38,409 nt of DNA from an uncultured Methylococcaceae bacterium (GTDB lineage: Bacteria; Pseudomonadota; Gammaproteobacteria; Methylococcales; Methylomonadaceae): positions 1 to 38,409 of the forward strand of contig CAJXMF010000026.1 in assembly GCA_913056195.1 (NCBI GenBank). The letters run 5' to 3'. A model generated the notes under the pieces. That model was not told the origin of the DNA. It did not search any database and saw only the letters and a program-made list of their open reading frames with translations. Position numbers and translations under genes: made by a program. Shown here one piece after another: positions 8,259 to 16,032 of this stretch (position 1 is its first letter; each line of letters starts with the position of its first letter).

Positions 8259-8283
8259 CGTTCCCAAACGGCGTTTGGGGACG
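8259..8283. repeat. Hairpin CGTTCCCAAACG / CGTTTGGGGACG
   Basis: An inverted repeat with 12-base arms (one mismatch) and almost no loop. It resembles the CGTTCCCACG/CGTGGGAACG ends of the element at 14601-14712. It lies between the RAYT module and the pilE stop and might also act as a terminator-like structure, but it has no clear T-run. Confidence 0.6.
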
Positions 8284-8310
8284 AGAAAAGAGAGTTCTAT
8301 GTAACATCAG

Positions 8311-8808
8311 TTACCAACAATCTTTAACCGTAACACCTGTAGCCTGATGTAAAATACCTTTTTTCCCTGTTTCCGTTAACGTTAAAGTACCGCATTTATC
8401 ATTTGCCTGGTGCCCTGTCGGTATTGCATAGAGTGTATAAGTCGTTGGTGTTGGTGCTGGTGTTGGTGTTGGTGGTGGTGGTGGTGGTGCATTGATAGTT
8501 AAGTTATAAAAAGTTTTTCCACCATCTATGGGGCTTTTTTTGGCAAATATGCTAGGCTGAGGCGCTCCGGTATCAGCCGGATTAGCTGGCGTACCCGCAG
8601 CACCAAGATAAGTATTATTTTCCGTAAAATACCGCTCCATCGCATTAGCAAAGCCTAGTAATGCGCCTTCAGCATCCGCGCGTCGCGATTTTCTGCCCGA
8701 ATCCTGATAACTGGGATAAGCAATGCCGGCCAGTATGCCAACAATAGCCACCACAATCATTAGCTCTATCAATGTAAAACCTGTATTTTTTTCATTCATT
8801 TTTTTCAT
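8311..8808 (-). CDS. pilE: Type IV minor pilin PilE-like
   Basis: A 165-residue type IV prepilin. Leader MKKMNEKNTG is followed by the peptidase site G/FTLIELMIVVAIVGILAGIAYPSYQD, with mature F1 and E5. The C terminus has a pair of cysteines (KCGTLTLTE... and VKDCW) that would close the D-region loop. Last gene after pilY1, it matches the position of PilE in the P. aeruginosa fimU-pilVWXY1Y2E operon. Start ATG 8808 overlaps the pilY1 stop as ATGA; an earlier TTG at 8829 is not needed. Odd feature: a Pro/Thr tract (six prolines at 108-113, then TPTPAPTPTT) from a TGG/TGT triplet repeat, between the alpha-beta loop and the C-terminal strands. It could instead function as a general type IV pilin subunit. 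Confidence 0.9.
   Translation of the reverse strand: MKKMNEKNTGFTLIELMIVVAIVGILAGIAYPSYQDSGRKSRRADAEGALLGFANAMERYFTENNTYLGAAGTPANPADTGAPQPSIFAKKSPIDGGKTFYNLTINAPPPPPPTPTPAPTPTTYTLYAIPTGHQANDKCGTLTLTETGKKGILHQATGVTVKDCW
8446..8490. repeat. Trinucleotide microsatellite in pilE
   Basis: Fifteen consecutive triplets of the form TGN (mostly TGG and TGT on the plus strand), including six TGG in a row at 8470-8487. They encode alternating proline, threonine and alanine. Unit gain or loss would keep the reading frame and change only the length of the tract. Confidence 0.85.
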
Positions 8809-11800
8809 TGTTGTATAAGCTCCCGCCAACTCAACCGTTTTCCCTGTGGCTGTAGGCTTGGATTTATAGACCGGCTAGCGTTTTGTCCTGTAGACCCGCC
8901 TACCACTATACGATTCCCAACCCGCACCGTCCCACCAGGCATGCCAACATTTAAATCAACACTGCCTATAAAATGACTATTAAGCTTATCATCACCAAAA
9001 TTACCGTTTTCATTAACATCAATTATTCCCGGCGCTCCCAGCATGGCTCCCGTATATGGGTTGATTAAATTAAGAAAACCCTTGCCTCCAGGTAGGCAAG
9101 GGTCAACCACTGGAATGATGGAACTGGCAACTAAAGCCGGTTTTATAAGATTATATATCTTCGAAGCCGTCACGATTCGTTCACCGAGTGAAGAAGTATT
9201 AAAATCGAGATACCAACCTTTTTTACCTGACATATCTCCCGGCGTTGCCTCCGAAAATGTTCTAACTAATTGATTATCGAAAGTACCCACATCAAGAATA
9301 GTGCGTTGCGTTAAATCACTACGCCCTGATATTTGAATACCTTCGTCAATGAGTCCATACCATGTTTGAACCTGAGCATCGGAAGGATCACTGGTACGGA
9401 AATAGCTACCTGTACCAAAAAAAACAAATCGCTTACCATTATTTGGATCACCTGCCATATGATCAATTGAAACCGTAATCGGTGCGGTAATAGGTTGGGC
9501 CGTAGCAGAAGAATCTTGGGCAATAAATAAAGGTTGCGGTGTTGCTGTTGTGCCAAAGGCAGATTTCCATTGCGTTTTATTGGAGCTAGTCACATCAAAT
9601 TTCCATACATTACCTTTCAGATCACCCGCATAGATAAAATCGACCTTGCCATCATCATCCCTATCAAATCCAACAGGTTCTGCCAGACCATTATCACCTG
9701 CCGTCATTGTATCTATTTTTTTTAGCAGGCTTCCTGTAGCCAAATCAAAGATATACAACACAGCCTTTCCAGAGGTACTATTGTAGCCATTGCCTATCAT
9801 AACGACTGATGAGCCATCATTCATTTTAGCAATCACCGGTCTATTCAGCATATAACCCAAGTCTGCATCGTTGCCATCAACGTATTCCCAAAGAACATTA
9901 CTGGCGCTAAAGTTTGCAGGGCTTGAAACATCCAGACCAAATATTCCCTTACCTCCGTGTCCCAAAACACCCACTAAATAGTTTTTCCCTGGCGTTTGAG
10001 TTGTGGATGAAACAGTTATACCACCATCAACATAATATTCATGTGTATAACCAGGCTGAGTTAATTTTATTAATTTTGCTATAACAGGGCTTGGAATATA
10101 AGCAAATAATTCATCACCCGTAATAGAATCAAAAGCATGTAACATACCATCATTAGCCCCCACATAAACAGTATCCGTATCTTTTACATAGAAAGGTGAT
10201 GAATGAATAATATCGCCTAAAATATTGGAGCTTCTATTGCGAAAACCTCCTGTAGCTTGATTCTGAGCTTCCTTTCCATGATCTCCTCTTAGATAATCAA
10301 CCACATCGGCATTTATTAATAAACCTTGGGTAGTAGATGACAATTGACTCCAACTAAAATCTTTTACGCTGCCATCTTTAATAAAAATTGTTCGGTTAGC
10401 GGGTGCAGGAATGTGTTCTGATGCCAACCAGGTGGCAGTTGAACTGACACCACTGCTGTCAATAGAAAAAGCTTTCAGATCTCCCCACCAAGACCCAGAT
10501 TGAAAAATTGCTTGAAAAATTAATGAAGTTCCAGAAAATTGTGTGGAATTAGCTGTGATATTGGATAACGATCCTGTCTTGTCTATGATGTTGTTAAATG
10601 CACGTTCAAGACCACTGACTAATTTATCAGGCTGTGATGCTAATACATAATTATCAGGGACTCCGTCATTATCAGCATCCCATTCAGCCGTCTGGTCGGG
10701 TTTATCATTATTATTCAAATCATTAAAACCGCCATATTTCCCGGTGAGATATAGCATGTTTTTATTCCCACTAAGGGGATTAAGACTATACTCTTGTGTA
10801 TCAATCATAAAGGTATTAACCGTTTGCTTGTCATCAACGTCAGACCTAAGGTCCTGTGTATTGGCATAATAAGCAAGTCCCGCTATATAATAAGAATTCT
10901 CTTTAGGGGCCCAAGTGCAAGTTCCCATGACTTCGGCCAAGTTATTTACCTGAACACTTTTACCATTATTACAGCTTCCTGATGCAGAATTATTTCCGAA
11001 AACATAACCCACAGTGTCACTTCCTGTTGCATTATTCTCAGTCCAAACCGTATTATTAATACCTTCAAGATTGCCGACTGTATTCGTTAATGTTGTCACG
11101 TTAATATCAGTATCCGGGTTAGAAGGTTCACCACAATCATTTGCTTTAAAAGATGATGGAAGCCCTGTAGATCCCGCTTTATTACACTTAAAAAAAGTAC
11201 CAGGCAGTTTTTTATCCAGCCAGGGATTGGCATCATTAATACCGATTATAAAGTTTTTTTGACAAGAAAATTGTATCGGATCATTCCAAGTGGTATAGAT
11301 GGGAAAACTGCCGCCATTTGCACCATCTGCATATTCAGGTGTACGTTCTTCATTTTTAAAATAGCGGATAACTTCGTAGAATAACTCACCGACTGGATCG
11401 TAGCTCTTGTAACCGTCACGATGAAAACGATTAATATAATTGATAACACCGCTATGTCCTCCACTAACACCCAGCGGATTTGGGTCTATTTGTCCTGTAT
11501 CCGGGTTTATTTCTTTTTGGGGATTGGCTGATAAGACACCCTGATTATCCATGATTTTATTGCCAACAAAACGCATAGGCGCTCTTAATACCCCACCGTC
11601 CCAGCTTTGCACATTTTCGTTAGCATAGGCAAAAACACCAAACCTGAAATTATCAGCATGACGCTGAATAAGACCAACAGGTTTGTAAACGGTGTTACCA
11701 TTGGTATCTTCATAACTTTGGCAATTAGCTTCCAAGCCTTTTGATTGATTACAAACTTTTACTTTAACATTGAAAGTTCCTTTCTGGTTACCACCTCTTG

Positions 11801-12392
11801 TGGTTCCCACTTCAAATTGATATCCCCCTAGCTTATGATTTGTAATATAAATAGCGCCAGAAAAAGGAGTAGCGCCTGAAGCACTAGCTAAATATTTTAT
11901 GGGAAACCAGTTCCCATTTGTTGATGCTCTCGCCCGTTGCAATACTGTATTAGTAGCTGTATCAACCTCACGATCCCCGCCGGTTAGTGTGAAGATAAAC
12001 ATATCCGCTGCGGTCATCGTCGCCCAGTTAAGAAAATTACCACTCCAATAACCAGAACATTGGTGATTTGATGTAGCAGCGCCTATTGGTTTAAACTTTT
12101 TATTCTTATATTGATAGCATTTTTTTAAATCAAATATGCCGATATAATTAGAAGCCTCAAAATAACAAGCGCCTACTGATCCGCCTCCCTTATTGATTCT
12201 ACCATTACAACCCGCCGGATTACCTTTTTGGTCGTTATAAGCCGCACCCCCCATAGGCGTTTCTATGGACATGTCAAACATTACATTAGGAAAAGCGGCA
12301 GAAGTGACAAAGGGAGGAACCTTCGAGATAGTTACCGCATGGGCCAATGTGACATAGCCCAGGATAAGATATAATATAATCATTCTATACAT
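8805..12392 (-). CDS. pilY1: Type IV pilus biogenesis factor / tip adhesin PilY1
   Basis: A 1195-residue exported protein. Residues 1-19 are a signal peptide (ending AHA). The N-terminal half is the variable, VWA-like region. The conserved C-terminal beta-propeller has the PilY1 calcium loop DRDDDGKVD starting at D910 and a second EF-hand-like loop, DADNDGVPD, earlier in the protein. An RGD at 702-704 lies in the family segment VVDYLRGDHG. PilY1 primes pilus assembly with the minor pilins, sits at the tip, and controls extension/retraction and surface sensing through calcium. AAGGAG precedes the ATG by 8 bases. The gene is 116 bp after pilX and overlaps pilE by ATGA. The family is also used in adhesion, so the ligand is unknown. 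Confidence 0.95.
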   Translation of the reverse strand: MYRMIILYLILGYVTLAHAVTISKVPPFVTSAAFPNVMFDMSIETPMGGAAYNDQKGNPAGCNGRINKGGGSVGACYFEASNYIGIFDLKKCYQYKNKKFKPIGAATSNHQCSGYWSGNFLNWATMTAADMFIFTLTGGDREVDTATNTVLQRARASTNGNWFPIKYLASASGATPFSGAIYITNHKLGGYQFEVGTTRGGNQKGTFNVKVKVCNQSKGLEANCQSYEDTNGNTVYKPVGLIQRHADNFRFGVFAYANENVQSWDGGVLRAPMRFVGNKIMDNQGVLSANPQKEINPDTGQIDPNPLGVSGGHSGVINYINRFHRDGYKSYDPVGELFYEVIRYFKNEERTPEYADGANGGSFPIYTTWNDPIQFSCQKNFIIGINDANPWLDKKLPGTFFKCNKAGSTGLPSSFKANDCGEPSNPDTDINVTTLTNTVGNLEGINNTVWTENNATGSDTVGYVFGNNSASGSCNNGKSVQVNNLAEVMGTCTWAPKENSYYIAGLAYYANTQDLRSDVDDKQTVNTFMIDTQEYSLNPLSGNKNMLYLTGKYGGFNDLNNNDKPDQTAEWDADNDGVPDNYVLASQPDKLVSGLERAFNNIIDKTGSLSNITANSTQFSGTSLIFQAIFQSGSWWGDLKAFSIDSSGVSSTATWLASEHIPAPANRTIFIKDGSVKDFSWSQLSSTTQGLLINADVVDYLRGDHGKEAQNQATGGFRNRSSNILGDIIHSSPFYVKDTDTVYVGANDGMLHAFDSITGDELFAYIPSPVIAKLIKLTQPGYTHEYYVDGGITVSSTTQTPGKNYLVGVLGHGGKGIFGLDVSSPANFSASNVLWEYVDGNDADLGYMLNRPVIAKMNDGSSVVMIGNGYNSTSGKAVLYIFDLATGSLLKKIDTMTAGDNGLAEPVGFDRDDDGKVDFIYAGDLKGNVWKFDVTSSNKTQWKSAFGTTATPQPLFIAQDSSATAQPITAPITVSIDHMAGDPNNGKRFVFFGTGSYFRTSDPSDAQVQTWYGLIDEGIQISGRSDLTQRTILDVGTFDNQLVRTFSEATPGDMSGKKGWYLDFNTSSLGERIVTASKIYNLIKPALVASSIIPVVDPCLPGGKGFLNLINPYTGAMLGAPGIIDVNENGNFGDDKLNSHFIGSVDLNVGMPGGTVRVGNRIVVGGSTGQNASRSINPSLQPQGKRLSWRELIQQ

Positions 12393-12508
12393 AGTGAAAG
12401 CTCCTTAAACTATCAAAAAGTTATTAGAATAGGTATGAGTTGTTTCAAGCAACTTGAGACTGAATAAATTGCCGGGATTGCACCAGATTTTTGTTCATTT
12501 TTAAACGC

Positions 12509-13021
12509 TTAGCATGGATTAGTAACACTCGGAATACAGTAAATAGATTGTAGAATAACCACCGCATTAGTTGTACCACCTGTCGCCCTCACTGTAATTT
12601 TATAGGTATTGGTTGCACTCAATTGCTGAATAATATATTTTGGCGGGGTAATGCCATTCCCTAGCCCTGAATTACCTGAAAGAGTCATCAATGTTTCAAC
12701 ATGACTATTGTCAGTCCAAAAACTGGCTTTTGTTAATGTTGAAGGACTCAGGGTTGAGGAACTAGTATAAAAACTGCCTTGTACTTCAGGAGAAGATGGA
12801 AATGGATGGCCTAAACCAAGATTATTTTCTGCAACTTTGAGAGCAGATTCTGCCGCCTGAAAAGCAATATTGCGATCCCGCATATTACCCGCCATTTTCT
12901 CTTCCAGAGTAGTGGAGTTCATTCCCGTTATACCTATCAAAGTAAGCAATAACAGCATTACCAGACTGATAACCAGTACCACGCCGGATTGGTTTTTTAA
13001 TGTCCCAGGTTGTTTGTTCAT
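12509..13021 (-). CDS. pilX: Type IV minor pilin PilX
   Basis: A 170-residue minor pilin of the PilX_N type. The N terminus NQSGVVLVISLVMLLLLTLIGITGM is the hydrophobic helix; it lacks the consensus FTLIE, as PilX proteins do. The following TTLEEKMAGNMRDRNIAFQAAESAL is a strong family signature. I start at ATG 13021 because GAGGG lies 8 bases upstream; the GTG at 13036 and ATG at 13027 are too close to that site. The upstream end overlaps or abuts the pilW stop. PilX joins PilV, PilW and the others in the tip complex that primes pilus assembly and holds PilY1. Confidence 0.93.
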   Translation of the reverse strand: MNKQPGTLKNQSGVVLVISLVMLLLLTLIGITGMNSTTLEEKMAGNMRDRNIAFQAAESALKVAENNLGLGHPFPSSPEVQGSFYTSSSTLSPSTLTKASFWTDNSHVETLMTLSGNSGLGNGITPPKYIIQQLSATNTYKITVRATGGTTNAVVILQSIYCIPSVTNPC

Positions 13022-13032
13022 GATCATTTCCC

Positions 13033-14088
13033 TCACAGACGATTACGCAAAACAATGGTTGAGGTAAAAACCCGTCTGAGTTTTCTATCTGTTGGTGTCG
13101 TGGGTGTACCGTTATAGTTATAGATGTAGGCTACGGGCTGAGAGGTTAAATTGTCTTCCAGTGAAACGGCTAATAAACTGATTCGGACGCTTATGACTTG
13201 GTCCATTTTCAAACCGACTGTTCCCGCAGGTACATAATAATTTGGTGTGCCATCAACGGGCAAATCAGTGTCCTCACCGTAAAGAATTTGCATATTTTCT
13301 ATGCCTTCAATCATTTCAACTGCCGGCGCACCATTAACTTTTTTAAATAAGGCGGGTTGACCACTTGCTCCATTTTGAATGGAGTAAATAACCGTTTGCG
13401 TCTTTAAAATTTGAGCATCACTTCTATATATCTTGGACAAACAATGCTTATTTCCACTACTTGGACAGCCTGTAGCTGGATTAGCATTTTTATTGCCTGG
13501 GCTAGTAGCGTTACCTGTATTATGTACTACCGTTCCACTTGTACTTGGGTTCGCATTGCTGATTTGAAAAATATCACCTTTTGAACAGTCACTAACAATA
13601 ACAATCTCACCTTGGGTAAGATTATTTCCTGCAGTCACGTTTATATTTGCTGAAGCTTGAGGGCCAAAAGGCGGCATAACAGCAATGCCACCATAAGCCC
13701 CTCTCAAAGTAATGCTATCGGGAGCATCTAATGCTAAATTAGCGCCTGCTGCTCCATTCGTTCCCTCAATACCTTGTCCGAATCCATCTATAACCGAGTC
13801 ATATCCAGCTCCTGCAGGGTCTAAATTATTGGTAATATTACCGCTAAGGCTTCCACCGCCAAGGCACCCCCAATAATCTGCCCCTCGTACATCCCGGCTA
13901 ATAAACTCCATCGCAAAACGACCATTTTCCTGTATTCTGGACAGATTATCCTGCATTCGATAAGTTTGTTTACTGCTCAGGAAAATCTGCAATACGCCGC
14001 CGATCAGGAAGGCACCTAACACCAAGGCAATCATGATTTCTATCAGGGTAAACCCATGTTGTCTGGTTTTTAATCGGGTCTTTTTCAT
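13033..14088 (-). CDS. pilW: Type IV minor pilin PilW
   Basis: A 351-residue prepilin with leader MKKTRLKTRQHG and cleavage site before FTLIEIMIALVLGAFLIGGVLQIFLSSKQTY. SRIQENGRFAMEFISRDVRGADYWGC is the typical PilW segment after the helix, and the length is normal for PilW. Start ATG overlaps the pilV stop as ATGA. It contains several cysteines in the globular part (DYWGC, DCSKG, NPATGCPSSGNKHC), likely disulfides in the periplasm. Part of the minor pilin priming complex. Confidence 0.95.
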   Translation of the reverse strand: MKKTRLKTRQHGFTLIEIMIALVLGAFLIGGVLQIFLSSKQTYRMQDNLSRIQENGRFAMEFISRDVRGADYWGCLGGGSLSGNITNNLDPAGAGYDSVIDGFGQGIEGTNGAAGANLALDAPDSITLRGAYGGIAVMPPFGPQASANINVTAGNNLTQGEIVIVSDCSKGDIFQISNANPSTSGTVVHNTGNATSPGNKNANPATGCPSSGNKHCLSKIYRSDAQILKTQTVIYSIQNGASGQPALFKKVNGAPAVEMIEGIENMQILYGEDTDLPVDGTPNYYVPAGTVGLKMDQVISVRISLLAVSLEDNLTSQPVAYIYNYNGTPTTPTDRKLRRVFTSTIVLRNRL

Positions 14089-14744
14089 AACTGAAAACTC
14101 ATTTTAAAATTGGGATCATCAAACTTATCTGGACTTGAACAACCCGCACCGGGATCCCCAGGATTAACACATCCATCGTGATTATCATCCCAATTTATGG
14201 TAATGGTATATATAGGTGCATTAACTTCAATAGTGCCTTGCCCCAGAGGCAATATGGAAACAATCCGCTGGTTCCATTCAAATAAATCCTGTTGCGCCAT
14301 TTGTGCAGGTGTACAAGGATTTTTAGCGGTAGGCTTAGTAGGCTTAGTGGTGCATCCTTTTTGCTTAGCGGCTGCTGTTGGCGCCAGCGTGATATAAGTG
14401 CTGGTCGCATACAATTGCGCATCCACCACATTAGCCCGCATTCTATCCGCTATATCGTAAGCCAATTGAGTCGCCTGACTGCGATAATAAGCACTCTGAT
14501 TGTTTTTCATTCCCTTCGCTTGCAACCCGGCTAATCCGAGCAAACCCACAGCCAGTACCAGCATGGCGATAAGCACTTCTATTAAAGTAAAACCTGTATT
14601 TTCTCGTTCCCACGCTGTGCGTGGAAATGCATAAAGCGACACTCCAGCATCGCGAGACAAGACGCCGGAGCGTCTAGGAGACGCATTCGCACGCACAGCG
14701 TGGGAACGAGAATAAGTAAATCTGCTATTTTTTTTCATTTTCAT
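14085..14744 (-). CDS. pilV: Type IV minor pilin PilV with repeat-derived long leader
   Basis: A 219-residue prepilin in the PilV position. The mature part begins at the site G/FTLIEVLIAMLVLAVGLLGLAGLQAKG, followed by SQATQLAYDIADRMRAN, the usual PilV signature. The leader is 51 residues, against 9 in FimT, 10 in PilE and 12 in PilW of this operon. Leader codons 11 to about 49 come from a 112-bp inverted-repeat element (14601-14712) that inserted in frame. ATG 14744 overlaps the fimT stop (TGATG); a TTG just before it is also possible. In-frame TTG and GTG codons inside the element could give a shorter leader (17 residues from the GTG), but no ribosome site precedes them. Whether the long leader is processed is unknown. 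Confidence 0.92.
   Translation of the reverse strand: MKMKKNSRFTYSRSHAVRANASPRRSGVLSRDAGVSLYAFPRTAWERENTGFTLIEVLIAMLVLAVGLLGLAGLQAKGMKNNQSAYYRSQATQLAYDIADRMRANVVDAQLYATSTYITLAPTAAAKQKGCTTKPTKPTAKNPCTPAQMAQQDLFEWNQRIVSILPLGQGTIEVNAPIYTITINWDDNHDGCVNPGDPGAGCSSPDKFDDPNFKMSFQL
14601..14712. mobile_element. 112-bp inverted-repeat miniature element within pilV
   Basis: Perfect 23-bp terminal inverted repeats, 14601-14623 and 14690-14712, with outer ends TTCTCGTTCCCACG / CGTGGGAACGAGAA. The interior holds further palindromes, GACGC-CGGA-GCGTC and GCGTCT-AGG-AGACGC. It carries no gene of its own but is open in the pilV frame. I see no clear target-site duplication. Short terminal inverted repeats without a transposase fit a MITE-like or dispersed structured repeat. 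Pieces resemble the right flank of the RAYT module (8225-8283). Confidence 0.85.
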
Positions 14745-15319
14745 CAATTAGTAAATGGCGAGACTGTACAGGATGTAATTTCTCCATCATTCTTTTCTGG
14801 AATACCATCATTATCACTATCTGCTCCCATTCTGACTCTGCCTACTGAGTTTATAATGACTACCCTTGAGGTGTTCGCTTCTGGTATATTATTTCCATCG
14901 CTGTTATCACAAAGCACAAAACTGCCATTCGCACTAATGCCAGATGCTTGGTAGGTCACACGATTTACAAAACCAGTTGTACCTCTTAAAGTAAAGTTGT
15001 TTGATAAAGATCCGTAAGTGCGGAGCACTGTATCACTCGCATCCTTTATACCATCACCATCCAGATCGGTAAAAACTGTCCATCCCGACTCCCATTGTGC
15101 CCCTGACTTTAATACTGTAACCGGCTGATTTCTTTTTATAGCTTCACTTCTGGCAAAATTCAGAGAAGTAACAAGTTCATTAATATTTGTAGTCAACCGA
15201 CTATTCCTAATTGATTGAGAAAAACTGGGTATCCCGATAGTGGCCACTATGGCCGCAATGGCAATGGTGACCAGCAACTCAATTAAGGTAAAGCCTTTTT
15301 TATCTGTCATTGTTTTCAT
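14744..15319 (-). CDS. fimT: Type IV minor pilin FimT/FimU (GspH family)
   Basis: A 191-residue prepilin, first gene of the operon. Leader MKTMTDKKG and site G/FTLIELLVTIAIAAIVATIGIPSFSQSIRN are classical; the globular part carries NINELVTSLNFARSEAIKRNQPVTVLKS, the GspH/FimT signature, and a C-terminal region with cysteines (VLCDNSDG and ITSCTVSP). It has the pseudopilin role of FimU in P. aeruginosa, linking the minor-pilin tip to the major pilin; some FimT proteins also bind DNA in natural transformation, so either role is possible. AAGGAG stands 13 bases before ATG 15319 and 10 before a TTG at 15322; both starts are possible. No clear promoter could be assigned upstream. Confidence 0.9.
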   Translation of the reverse strand: MKTMTDKKGFTLIELLVTIAIAAIVATIGIPSFSQSIRNSRLTTNINELVTSLNFARSEAIKRNQPVTVLKSGAQWESGWTVFTDLDGDGIKDASDTVLRTYGSLSNNFTLRGTTGFVNRVTYQASGISANGSFVLCDNSDGNNIPEANTSRVVIINSVGRVRMGADSDNDGIPEKNDGEITSCTVSPFTN

Positions 15320-15544
15320 CAAAGTTTAGTTACTCCTTTGCATGCGGTTTAAAGTTAATTCATCATGAGAATTTTATCTGTGATATATATCTTAAATTAC
15401 TGATGTTACGTGCTACGCCGAATAATTGATAGAATTAATAGATGAACCAAGAAAAACCAGACCTGTACACCGTGCATCAGAATCTCTTTTTCAGCGCCCC
15501 ATCAATAAAAAACTAAATGCGCTTATCATGATGCTTGATGCTTT

Positions 15545-15570
15545 CACTGTTTACAAAAACACCCTACAAT
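15545..15570 (+). promoter_or_regulatory. LexA-like SOS box and -10 element before umuD
   Basis: CACTGTTTACAAAAACACCC (15545-15564) matches the SOS consensus CTGT-N8-ACAG except for the last base of the right arm (ACAC). A -10-like TACAAT follows directly at 15565-15570, so LexA bound here would block the promoter. The umuD ATG is 30 bases further on. The genes behind it are SOS genes, which supports the call. Confidence 0.7.
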
Positions 15571-15600
15571 AAGAAAAAATAGAACGGCACACTTTACCCG

Positions 15601-16032
15601 ATGATTCATCCTGATACCTTGCTTTTTCCCGCTTCTTCACCTGCTCGTCTCGCCTTGCCGTTATTTTCTGGCAAAGTAGCGGCGGGCTTTCCGTCGCCTG
15701 CCGATGATTACATCGAGAAAACCCTGGATTTAAACGAGCTTTTGGTCCAAAAACCGGCGGCGACGTTTTTTGTCCGTGCCGAGGGGGAGTCGATGCTGGG
15801 CGCCGGGATTCATCCGAATGATATTCTGGTGGTGGATCGTTCCATTGAGCCGGTATCCGGCAAGATCGTCATCTGTGCGTTGAATGGTGAGCTGACGGTA
15901 AAACGACTGGTGCGCGATGATGGGCAATGGTTATTGCAGTCCGAGAATCCGAATTATCCGAATATTCCTTTGGCTGAGGAGCTGGAGATGGTGATCTGGG
16001 GCGTGGTGACGAATGTCATTCATGCGTTATGA
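15601..16032 (+). CDS. umuD: UmuD-type SOS mutagenesis peptidase
   Basis: A 143-residue LexA-like (S24) self-cleaving protein. The cleavage site is probably A28-G29 in KVAAGFPSPADDY. The catalytic serine is S64 in EGESM and the lysine K101 in LTVKRL. RecA-induced cleavage yields UmuD', which joins UmuC as DNA polymerase V for lesion bypass. The length and lack of a DNA-binding domain distinguish it from LexA. The ribosome site is weak. It overlaps umuC by ATGA. A LexA-like box lies about 36 bases upstream. Confidence 0.95.
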   Translation: MIHPDTLLFPASSPARLALPLFSGKVAAGFPSPADDYIEKTLDLNELLVQKPAATFFVRAEGESMLGAGIHPNDILVVDRSIEPVSGKIVICALNGELTVKRLVRDDGQWLLQSENPNYPNIPLAEELEMVIWGVVTNVIHAL

